This document shows, piece after piece, positions 1 through 5,077 of a DNA stretch of 6,405 bases (its first letter is position 1; each line of letters starts with the position of its first letter). The notes under the pieces are model-generated. The model was given only the letters and a program-made list of their open reading frames with translations, made no database searches and was not told the origin of the DNA. The stretch is from an uncultured Clostridia bacterium. Lineage in GTDB: Bacteria > Bacillota > Clostridia > Christensenellales > CAG-1252. The translations under genes and the position numbers were made by a program. The stretch lies in assembly GCA_946626795.1 (NCBI GenBank), contig CAMOUZ010000068.1, positions 1 through 6,405 of the forward strand, read 5' to 3'.

Positions 1-601
1 CCTCCTCGGGGAGACCCGCCGCAAAAGCGCCCGCCCCAAGCGCCGCCTGAAAGAGCGCGCCCGTCTTCGCGGAATACATATTCACAAAATCCTCTCTGCG
101 GAAATGTTTTTTTACCTCTTCGTCGATGTCATAGCTCTGTCCGCCCACCATCCCCATATATCCGGCTCTGACCATAATGCAGCTGATCGCAGTTATATAC
201 CCGCCGATATTCTTGGCTTTCGTCGCATTTTGGAGCATGTATTCATAAGCGTAATTCAAAAGTGCGTCTCCCGCGAGCACGCCCATCGCTTCGCCGTAGA
301 CCGCGTGTGTGGACTTCCTGCCGCGACGGAAATCGTCGTCGTCCATACAAGGGAGATCGTCATGCACCAAGGAATAACTATGTACGAGCTCGATACCGAC
401 CATCAAAGGATATACGTCGTCATAGGTGAGCCCGCCCATCTCCGCGGCGATCAAAAGGAGGAAAGGACGTAAGCGCTTACCTCCTCCCAAAACCGAGTAT
501 TTCATCGCGGAGACCAACTGTCCTCCGCGAAGCTCATTCATCGTCCCTTCAAGGTCTTTATTAAACTTTTCGGCGAATTTCGCCAATACTTCCTCGATCA
601 T
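1..601 (-). CDS. ispA: Farnesyl diphosphate synthase (polyprenyl synthetase), partial, C-terminus outside window
   Basis: This gene encodes a trans-prenyltransferase of the isoprenoid pathway, expected to condense IPP with DMAPP and then GPP to give farnesyl diphosphate in the cytoplasm. The first 200 residues are present, with no stop before the window edge. Visible motifs are GGGKRLRP (residues 39-46, IPP binding), the first aspartate-rich motif DDLPCMD (81-87) followed by DDDFRRG, a KTG (179-181) and GGQSYD (153-158). The residues before the first motif (HSYSLVH) closely resemble those of E. coli IspA, so a short C15 product is more likely than a long-chain one; this is inference. The second aspartate-rich motif would lie beyond position 1. 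The start ATG (599-601) overlaps the xseB stop in ATGA and has a GAGGTGG ribosome binding site 7 nt upstream. In Bacillus the next gene is usually dxs. Confidence 0.95.
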   Translation of the reverse strand, partial: MIEEVLAKFAEKFNKDLEGTMNELRGGQLVSAMKYSVLGGGKRLRPFLLLIAAEMGGLTYDDVYPLMVGIELVHSYSLVHDDLPCMDDDDFRRGRKSTHAVYGEAMGVLAGDALLNYAYEYMLQNATKAKNIGGYITAISCIMVRAGYMGMVGGQSYDIDEEVKKHFRREDFVNMYSAKTGALFQAALGAGAFAAGLPEE

Positions 602-816
602 TGTTCTTCCACCTCAAAAGCGCTGTCCGCAAGCTTGCCGAGTTCGTCCGAAAGCAAGGTGATCTTCCCTTTTCCTTCTTTCAAAATCTCAATGGCTTTT
701 TTCGAGAGTTCGAGTCCCTTATTATAAAGCTCGATTCCTTCTTCGACAGAGAGGTCTCCCGCCTCCAATTTTGCGGAAATATTTCCGAGTTCTGCAAGTA
801 TTTCTTCAAATTTCAT
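598..816 (-). CDS. xseB: Exodeoxyribonuclease VII small subunit
   Basis: This is the 72-residue small subunit of exonuclease VII, which binds several-fold to the coiled-coil arms of XseA and is needed for processive degradation of single-stranded DNA to short oligonucleotides. The protein is mostly helical and charged. It shows the family pattern: FEEILAEL near the N-terminus, KLEAGDLSVEEGIELYNKG (residues 16-34), then a second helix ending in GKGKITLL. Length is normal for the family (about 70-85 residues). The start overlaps the end of xseA by 11 nt and has AAAGGAG 7 nt upstream (824-830). The stop overlaps the ispA start by 4 nt. Its place directly after xseA is the usual one, and coupled translation would help supply small subunit in step with the large one. 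Confidence 0.96.
   Translation of the reverse strand: MKFEEILAELGNISAKLEAGDLSVEEGIELYNKGLELSKKAIEILKEGKGKITLLSDELGKLADSAFEVEEQ
609..615 (-). promoter_or_regulatory. Ribosome binding site of ispA
   Basis: GAGGTGG on the minus strand lies inside the 3' end of xseB, 7 nt before the ispA ATG. It fixes the ispA start at 601, supporting the ATGA overlap. Confidence 0.75.
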
Positions 817-1990
817 AGTTCAGCTCCTTTATTTCAGCTTGTATGATACCGTCTTTTGCGCGGATCGTGATCTCCTCTCCGAGGGCAAGCTCCCGCGCGG
901 AAATCACTCTTTTTCCTTCTTTCGAGACCCCCATATATCCTTTGGAAAGGATAGTCAGCGGGTTGCACGCCGCATAGCGAACGAGCTCCTTCTCCAATGT
1001 GTTTTCTTTCTTCGCAAGGAAAAATTTGCCCGCCGTTTGCAGGACGCCGAGGCGCATACGAAGCGCCGCTTCATTCCGTTCCAAGAGCCTCCCTGCGCCG
1101 AGATGCAAAGTTCGCATCGAATGAGAAAGCGCCGTCTTTCCTTCTTCGAGCTTGTCCTGTAACGAGATCGCCATCTTCGAAAGGAGCGCAAAAATATCCG
1201 ATTTCAGCTCCTCTTCATCAAAAGCGACAAGATGCGCGGCGGCAGTCGGCGTTGCGGCGCGCGCGTCCGCGGCAAGATCCGAGATCGTAAAATCCGTCTC
1301 GTGCCCGACGGCGGAAACGACGGGAGTCTCACAGGCATAGATCGCTCTCGCGACAAGCTCCGTATTGAAAGGAGCGAGATCCTCAAAAGAGCCTCCCCCG
1401 CGCGCCACGATGATGACATCAAACTGCCCATCCGTCTTTTGAAGCGCCGAAGCGATCTCCTTTTCCGCCCCTTCACCCTGTACGCGCACATTATAAACAT
1501 GAATATTTATGCTCTTATTTACGTTGCGAATCGTTCTGTAAATATCACGGATGACCGCTCCCGTCTTGCTCGTAATAACGCAAACGTCTTTCGGAAAGGC
1601 GGGAAGCGCCGTTTTGTGCTCTTCCGCAAATACACCTTCCGTGGCGAGCTTCTTTTTCAGCATTTCGAGCTCGATATGAAGCTGTCCGACGCCGACGGGC
1701 TGGACAGTCGTGACGTTAAAAGAAAGGCGTCCCGTTTTTACATAAAAATCCGGACTGCCTTTCAAAAGCACGCTGTCGCCGTCACGAGGGACATACGTGC
1801 GCTTATAATTAAACAAATTACAAGGGATCGCCGCGTTCTCGCCTTTTATGGTGAAATACGCATGTTGACCCGAGATTTTGAAACCCGATACTTCCCCGAA
1901 TACCGTAACGCCGAGGAGCATCTCTTCTGCTAAAAATATCGAATGAATGTATCCGTTCAGTTCTTCTACGCTGAGTGCCTTATTGAACAT
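806..1990 (-). CDS. xseA: Exodeoxyribonuclease VII large subunit
   Basis: This is the catalytic subunit of exonuclease VII, which degrades single-stranded DNA from both ends in repair and recombination. Residues about 1-100 form the OB-fold domain (FGEVSGFK 31-38, HAYFTIKG 43-50). The catalytic core follows: VITSKTGAVIRDI (138-150), RGGGSFEDLAPFN (197-209) and GHETDFTISDLAAD (229-242). D149, R197, H230 and D233 correspond by motif to residues shown to be essential in E. coli XseA. Residues about 255-340 are charged and helical, fitting the coiled-coil arm that binds XseB. The C-terminus keeps the family's NPLTILSKGY (343-352) and a short beta-rich tail. At 394 residues it is about 55-60 shorter than the B. 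subtilis and E. coli proteins, and the shortfall appears to lie in the arm. The start overlaps folD by 11 nt with no good ribosome binding site, suggesting translational coupling. Confidence 0.97.
   Translation of the reverse strand: MFNKALSVEELNGYIHSIFLAEEMLLGVTVFGEVSGFKISGQHAYFTIKGENAAIPCNLFNYKRTYVPRDGDSVLLKGSPDFYVKTGRLSFNVTTVQPVGVGQLHIELEMLKKKLATEGVFAEEHKTALPAFPKDVCVITSKTGAVIRDIYRTIRNVNKSINIHVYNVRVQGEGAEKEIASALQKTDGQFDVIIVARGGGSFEDLAPFNTELVARAIYACETPVVSAVGHETDFTISDLAADARAATPTAAAHLVAFDEEELKSDIFALLSKMAISLQDKLEEGKTALSHSMRTLHLGAGRLLERNEAALRMRLGVLQTAGKFFLAKKENTLEKELVRYAACNPLTILSKGYMGVSKEGKRVISARELALGEEITIRAKDGIIQAEIKELNYEI
824..830 (-). promoter_or_regulatory. Ribosome binding site of xseB
   Basis: AAAGGAG on the minus strand, inside the 3' end of xseA and 7 nt before the xseB ATG. 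It confirms that xseB starts at 816 within the xseA reading frame. Confidence 0.8.
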
Positions 1991-2834
1991 TTCGCTTCGC
2001 CGCTTTCAAGGTATTTGCCATAAGCATGGCGATGGTCATCGGTCCGACGCCACCCGGGACCGGCGTAATGAAGCCGCATTTCGGCAAAACGGACTCGAAA
2101 TCCACGTCGCCGCAAAGCTTTCCTTCCGCATTACGATTGATGCCGACGTCGATGACGACCGCACCCTCTTTCACCATATCGGCGGTGATGAGCTTCTCCC
2201 TACCGACGGCAACGACAAGGATATCTGCCTGACGGGTATAATCGCCCAAAGACTCCGTTTTGCTGTGACAGATCGTCACTGTGGCGTGATTCTGCAAAAG
2301 CATCATCGCAACCGGCTTTCCGACCTCATTGGAGCGTCCCACGACAACGGCGTGTTTCCCTGCGATATTGATCCCCGTGCTCTTGATAAGCTGAATGATG
2401 CCGAGCGGCGTGCAGGAATACAAGCCGTTTCTGTCATCCAGCATTAAAGCGCCGATATTTTTCGCGCTGAAACCATCCACGTCCTTCTTCGAGCTGATGA
2501 GCGGAATGATCTTTTTCGCGTCAAGATGCGAAGGAAGCGGGAGCTGGACGAGAATGCCGTCCGTCGCCGAATCTTTATTGAGCTTTTCGATGAGATCCGT
2601 CAAATAGGATGCTTCCGTATCCTGCGGGAGCTTATAGGACTGTGAATTGATACCGACCACTTCGCACGCTCGGATCTTATTCCGAACGTAGACTGTGCTC
2701 GCGGGGTCTTCCCCCACCATGATCACAGCGAGCGATGGCTTACGACCGAACTGCATTGAAAAGTATGCAGTCTGCGCTTTCATTTTTTCTTGAAGTACAC
2801 CTGCTATGGCTTTACCGTCAATGATCTTACCCAT
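1980..2834 (-). CDS. folD: Bifunctional methylenetetrahydrofolate dehydrogenase / methenyltetrahydrofolate cyclohydrolase
   Basis: FolD interconverts 5,10-methylene-, 5,10-methenyl- and 10-formyl-tetrahydrofolate using NADP+, feeding one-carbon units to purine, fMet-tRNA and thymidylate synthesis. The 284-residue length is typical. The catalytic domain has YVRNK (49-53), with Y49 and K53 matching the conserved Tyr/Lys pair, DGILVQLPLP (92-101, with Q97) and KDVDG (117-121). The nucleotide-binding domain has CTPLG (141-145), VVVGRSNEVGKP (162-173) and TPVPGGVGPMT (257-267) near the end. The only slight departure seen is Glu170 where Ile is commoner in the GRSNIVGKP loop. The start is backed by a near-perfect AAGGAGG 9 nt upstream, inside nusB, whose end it overlaps by 8 nt; its own end overlaps xseA by 11 nt. 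Confidence 0.98.
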   Translation of the reverse strand: MGKIIDGKAIAGVLQEKMKAQTAYFSMQFGRKPSLAVIMVGEDPASTVYVRNKIRACEVVGINSQSYKLPQDTEASYLTDLIEKLNKDSATDGILVQLPLPSHLDAKKIIPLISSKKDVDGFSAKNIGALMLDDRNGLYSCTPLGIIQLIKSTGINIAGKHAVVVGRSNEVGKPVAMMLLQNHATVTICHSKTESLGDYTRQADILVVAVGREKLITADMVKEGAVVIDVGINRNAEGKLCGDVDFESVLPKCGFITPVPGGVGPMTIAMLMANTLKAAKRNVQ

Positions 2835-3240
2835 TCCCTCTTACCTCCTTATTTATGCTTGCAAGCACGCCGTTGACAAATCCGCCGCTCTTACTCGTGC
2901 TGTATTGCTTAACGAGTTCCACCGCTTCATTGATAGACACGCTCTGAGGTATTTCGGGCAAATAAGTGAGTTCAAACGCGGAGATGAGCATTGCCACAAG
3001 ATCCGCTTTTACGAGCCTATCCACCGAAGCGTAACCGGTAGTGTATTTCAATATCGTGAGACAAAGGGCATCATAATTCTCGGCGATGCCTTGATAACAC
3101 TTTACGATGTACTCTTTGTCATCCGAAGTCAAAGTCGCGTCCAAAAGGAGCATCTCACGCGTCCGCTCATTGACTTCTTTTGTAAACGTAAACTCGAAAA
3201 CGAGCTTATATAATATGTCTCTTGCGTTCTTCCTGCTCAT
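2827..3240 (-). CDS. nusB: Transcription antitermination factor NusB
   Basis: NusB is a small all-helical RNA-binding protein. With NusE (S10) it binds boxA in rRNA leader transcripts and helps assemble the antitermination complex on RNA polymerase. The 137-residue protein shows the family layout: an Arg-rich N-terminal helix (SRKNARDILYKLVFE, 2-16), a middle helix with the characteristic DRLVKADLVAMLISAFEL (74-91), then IPQSVSINEAVELVKQYS (97-114) and GGFVNGVLASI (119-129) near the C-terminus. Length is normal (130-150). It starts 2 nt after the upstream Asp23-family gene with no clear ribosome binding site, so it probably relies on ribosomes ending there. It overlaps folD by 8 nt. The nusB-folD-xseA-xseB-ispA order is the same as in B. 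subtilis. Confidence 0.97.
   Translation of the reverse strand: MSRKNARDILYKLVFEFTFTKEVNERTREMLLLDATLTSDDKEYIVKCYQGIAENYDALCLTILKYTTGYASVDRLVKADLVAMLISAFELTYLPEIPQSVSINEAVELVKQYSTSKSGGFVNGVLASINKEVRGNG
2844..2850 (-). promoter_or_regulatory. Strong ribosome binding site of folD
   Basis: AAGGAGG on the minus strand lies 9 nt before the folD ATG, inside the last codons of nusB. It is the best-matching ribosome binding site in the left operon, so folD may be translated well independently of nusB. Confidence 0.85.
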
Positions 3241-3242
3241 AC

Positions 3243-3557
3243 TTACTGATTTACCACTATGCCCATTACGTTGATATTGACTGCTCTGACTTTATACTTC
3301 GTGGCGCTCTCCACTTCCGTCTTTACGGCGAGCTGAACGTCATAAGCGAGATCGGGGACAGAGACGCCGGAGAAGGCATTCAAATACATGTCGATATAGG
3401 CGTTGTCATTCCGAACGGCAACTTGCACGCTTTTCGGCGCGCGACGCCTCGATCTCCTCCCCGCAATGGCGGAAAGTGACGCCACACCGCTGATCTTATA
3501 AGCGGCTACGCCCGCAATGGACATTATGATGTCTTCATACCTCGAATCGTCGATCAT
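3243..3557 (-). CDS. Asp23/Gls24 family protein (YqhY-like)
   Basis: This 104-residue protein belongs to the Asp23/Gls24 (DUF322) family. Its conserved features are an N-terminal helix leading to IAGVAAYKISGVASLSA (14-30), a strand around KSVQVAVRNDNAYIDMYLNA (42-61), the VPDLAYDVQLAVKTEVESAT helix (67-86) and a closing strand VRAVNINVMGIVV (90-102). A basic run, GRRSRRR (33-39), lies in the loop before the first strand. Members include cell-envelope stress proteins, and YqhY, the B. subtilis relative in the same locus, has been linked to control of acetyl-CoA carboxylase; whether that role holds here is open, since the accBC genes are not adjacent. The ATG at 3557 has an AGGTGA ribosome binding site and lies just downstream of the promoter at 3573-3601. 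It is the first gene of the housekeeping operon. Confidence 0.9.
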   Translation of the reverse strand: MIDDSRYEDIIMSIAGVAAYKISGVASLSAIAGRRSRRRAPKSVQVAVRNDNAYIDMYLNAFSGVSVPDLAYDVQLAVKTEVESATKYKVRAVNINVMGIVVNQ

Positions 3558-3560
3558 ATC

Positions 3561-3566
3561 TCACCT
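3561..3566 (-). promoter_or_regulatory. Ribosome binding site of the Asp23-family gene
   Basis: AGGTGA on the minus strand, 3 nt before the ATG as a hexamer (the AGG core is 6 nt away). It sits at or next to the predicted transcription start, giving an unusually short leader. Confidence 0.65.
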
Positions 3567-3572
3567 AAATAA

Positions 3573-3601
3573 ATTATAACATAAAAAGTAAACGCATACA
3601 A
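3573..3601 (-). promoter_or_regulatory. Probable sigma-A promoter of the asp23-nusB-folD-xseAB-ispA operon
   Basis: The minus strand has a perfect TATAAT -10 box (3573-3578) preceded by TG one base upstream (extended -10), and a TTGTAT -35 box (3596-3601) at exactly 17 bp spacing. A T-rich tract (3613-3628) lies at about -47 to -62, where an UP element could sit. The elements read toward the Asp23-family gene, after the terminator of the sporulation operon, so the left genes probably form a separate vegetative transcription unit. The expected start is near 3566, about 9 nt before the ATG. Judged by consensus only. Confidence 0.75.
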
Positions 3602-3668
3602 GTAGGCGCGCGAAAAACAAAAGAAAAATTGCGAAGATTTGCGGCCGGTCGGATAAAATGACAAACGT

Positions 3669-3699
3669 AAAAACAAAGAAAAGGCGGCTTAAAGCCGCC
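3669..3699 (-). terminator. Rho-independent terminator of the spoIIIA operon
   Basis: On the minus strand a hairpin with a 7-bp GC-rich stem, GGCGGCT/AGCCGCC, and a 3-nt loop (3683-3699) is followed at once by the T-rich tail TTTTCTTTGTTTTT (3669-3682). It starts 17 nt after the spoIIIAH stop codon and would separate sporulation transcripts from the housekeeping operon downstream. Confidence 0.9.
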
Positions 3700-3716
3700 C
3701 GATCTCGGTTATTTTT

Positions 3717-4211
3717 TTAAAGAGAATATGGGGTGATGATGACTTTGCTCGCCGAAACGCCCGTCTCTTCCGTGATGATGGAGAGGATCTGCGCGGCGTC
3801 CGTCGCATCCACTTCCCCGTTCTTCTTCACGATGACGTTCACGTTCTCCGTGGATATCGTCACAATAGCGTCTTCAAAGCCTTTTGCCTTGATGAGCCCT
3901 TCCAAAACCATTTCGCTCTCGGCAAAAGTCACAAGCTCTTCCCTCTTGGTCTCCGCGGAAGCGATCGCCGCAGCGGAAGCCGTCTCGGACTGTATGATGG
4001 AATCATAATACATAAAGCTCTCCTGACGGGAAGAATCGCGTGCCGTTCTGTAACTCGTAAAGAACGAGACCGTCGTCGAGGTTGTGTCCTCGATATTGTC
4101 CGAATTGACGTTTTTTGCTGTCTTCTGCGAGATGAACACATTCAGATATGCCGCCGCCACAAGCAGGACGACCATAGAACAGATAATGATGATTTTCTTT
4201 TTATTTGACAT
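3717..4211 (-). CDS. spoIIIAH: Stage III sporulation protein AH (SpoIIIAH)
   Basis: SpoIIIAH is the mother-cell membrane protein whose extracellular domain meets SpoIIQ from the forespore, forming the channel that spans the space between the two membranes. The 164-residue protein has a short basic N-terminus (SNKKK), one membrane segment (about 7-27), a linker with the family's SFFTSYRTARDSSRQES helix (49-65), and a C-terminal ring-building (YscJ/FliF-like) domain from about 86, with GLIKAKGFEDAIVTI (105-119) and ETGVSASKVIITP (149-161). It is shorter than the roughly 218-residue B. subtilis protein, mainly in the linker. I chose ATG 4211 because GGAGGG lies 7 nt upstream; an in-frame ATG at 4226 would add 5 residues but has no ribosome binding site and precedes this GGAGGG. 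It starts 4 nt after the spoIIIAG stop and is the last gene of the operon. Confidence 0.95.
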   Translation of the reverse strand: MSNKKKIIIICSMVVLLVAAAYLNVFISQKTAKNVNSDNIEDTTSTTVSFFTSYRTARDSSRQESFMYYDSIIQSETASAAAIASAETKREELVTFAESEMVLEGLIKAKGFEDAIVTISTENVNVIVKKNGEVDATDAAQILSIITEETGVSASKVIITPYSL

Positions 4212-4215
4212 AATT

Positions 4216-4641
4216 TTACCCTCCATTTGCCATTTGATATACTTGTATTTTGTCTACCGTGACGCCGGTAGCGACTTCAACACAACGAATGATCTCGACG
4301 CGCTTTGTGACGTCATTTGCTCCTTCCGCGACGACGATCACACCGACAGCCTCTTTATTTGCGCCCGTCTTGATGAAAGTCGTGCATTCTCCCACCCCCT
4401 CGATACAGGATATCGTCTCGGCAAGCCTTTTCTCATCCGCGCTCATCGAAGAGAAAGAAGAGACCGCGGCGACGCCGACTGCACTTTTTCGATTTCCAGA
4501 AAGCGATATGCCGAAATAAATAACGATCGCGACGAGGGCAAGCACGGCAGCGATGATGATCTCGATATTTTTCACCGATTTCAATCGTGAAAAGAAAGCG
4601 CCGATCCTCCCTTTATTCCATTTTTCACGTAGAGACTTCAT
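4216..4641 (-). CDS. spoIIIAG: Stage III sporulation protein AG (SpoIIIAG), compact form
   Basis: SpoIIIAG forms a large ring in the space between mother cell and forespore as part of the SpoIIIA-SpoIIQ secretion-like channel. This 141-residue protein has a basic cytoplasmic N-terminus, one membrane segment (about 26-46), a short linker, and a ring-building domain. The domain keeps both family halves: ETISCIEGVGECTTFI (75-90) and VGVIVVAEGAND (99-110), followed by the helix and final strand VTVDKIQVYQM (127-137). In typical SpoIIIAG proteins a long insertion separates these halves; here only about seven residues (KTGANKE, 91-97) do, which accounts for much of the shortfall from the roughly 229-residue B. 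subtilis protein. Three cysteines (79, 86, 120) lie in the exported domain. The start overlaps spoIIIAF by 17 nt; an in-frame TAG three codons upstream rules out a longer form. The nearest AAGGAGG is 15 nt away, so coupling is likely. Confidence 0.92.
   Translation of the reverse strand: MKSLREKWNKGRIGAFFSRLKSVKNIEIIIAAVLALVAIVIYFGISLSGNRKSAVGVAAVSSFSSMSADEKRLAETISCIEGVGECTTFIKTGANKEAVGVIVVAEGANDVTKRVEIIRCVEVATGVTVDKIQVYQMANGG
4219..4224 (-). promoter_or_regulatory. Ribosome binding site deciding the spoIIIAH start
   Basis: GGAGGG on the minus strand forms part of the last spoIIIAG codons and lies 7 nt before the ATG at 4211. It favours that start over the in-frame ATG at 4226. Confidence 0.85.
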
Positions 4642-5077
4642 GCACCACTATCTTATCCTCCTTGATCCCCAAACTTTTCATCGTCAGTTCCACCGCGCGC
4701 AGTTCTTCTGCGGGAAGGCATCGGAGAAGCACCATTCGGACTTCGTCCTCCTCGCCGAGAATGACACCCGCGGAGGCATTCAAGCCTTCCGCTCGAAAGA
4801 CATCTTCCAAACCCTTTTCGAGGGCGGACTGTTTGTCCTCTTTGATAATTTGTATGAAGGCAGAATCGATTTGATACCTCTCCGAGGAAAAATTAAAAAA
4901 GGAATTTATGTCGAGATTTGCATTCAAAAGATGCGGCACGGGGATCAAGACGACATAGACCACCATCAAAGAGATCAATCCTTTGATATATTTCGCTGTT
5001 TGCCCTTCGGGAAGCATGATCTCCGTCAAGGTCACAGTAAGCACCATGCCCACGATACTTAATATCCAGCCCGTCAT
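4625..5077 (-). CDS. spoIIIAF: Stage III sporulation protein AF (SpoIIIAF)
   Basis: SpoIIIAF is a mother-cell membrane component of the SpoIIIA-SpoIIQ complex. The 150-residue protein starts with two membrane segments (about 3-22 and 32-50) joined by the family loop LPEGQTAKYIKG (22-33), and ends the second in VLIPVPHLL. The rest is a soluble domain of alternating helix and strand (EKGLEDVFRAEG 87-98, RMVLLRC 114-120, LGIKEDKIVVHEV 136-148), fitting the ring-building fold described for the B. subtilis protein. It is clearly shorter than that protein (about 206 residues), so the soluble domain is minimal. The ATG overlaps the spoIIIAE stop in ATGA and has a G-rich GGGGGTG just upstream that can serve as a ribosome binding site. 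Function rests on family membership and gene order. Confidence 0.93.
   Translation of the reverse strand: MTGWILSIVGMVLTVTLTEIMLPEGQTAKYIKGLISLMVVYVVLIPVPHLLNANLDINSFFNFSSERYQIDSAFIQIIKEDKQSALEKGLEDVFRAEGLNASAGVILGEEDEVRMVLLRCLPAEELRAVELTMKSLGIKEDKIVVHEVST

Noticed and set aside
1232..1933. A 233-codon open frame on the plus strand
   Set aside because: It lies wholly antisense to xseA, whose catalytic motifs are unmistakable. The translation is Arg-rich with no recognisable domain, as expected from reading a well-coded gene backwards.
1947..2447. A 166-codon open frame on the plus strand
   Set aside because: It is antisense to folD, with Asp/His/Arg-rich composition and no domain. The FolD frame carries all family motifs.
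3600..3660. A small RNA or riboswitch between the terminator and promoter
   Set aside because: I found only short stems such as CCG-AC-CGG and no recognisable riboswitch core. The stretch is mostly A/T-rich promoter-flanking sequence.
3683..3718. The hairpin acting as a terminator for the plus strand too
   Set aside because: On the plus strand the T-run (3712-3718) begins 12 nt after the stem, too far for an intrinsic terminator, and no plus-strand gene runs toward it.
4212..4226. A longer spoIIIAH starting at ATG 4226
   Set aside because: There is no ribosome binding site before it, and the GGAGGG serving the ATG at 4211 would fall inside the coding sequence. The 4211 start also gives a normal basic N-terminus before the membrane segment.
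4553..5062. A 169-codon plus-strand frame opposite spoIIIAF and spoIIIAG
   Set aside because: It is antisense to two recognisable spoIIIA genes and has no family features of its own.
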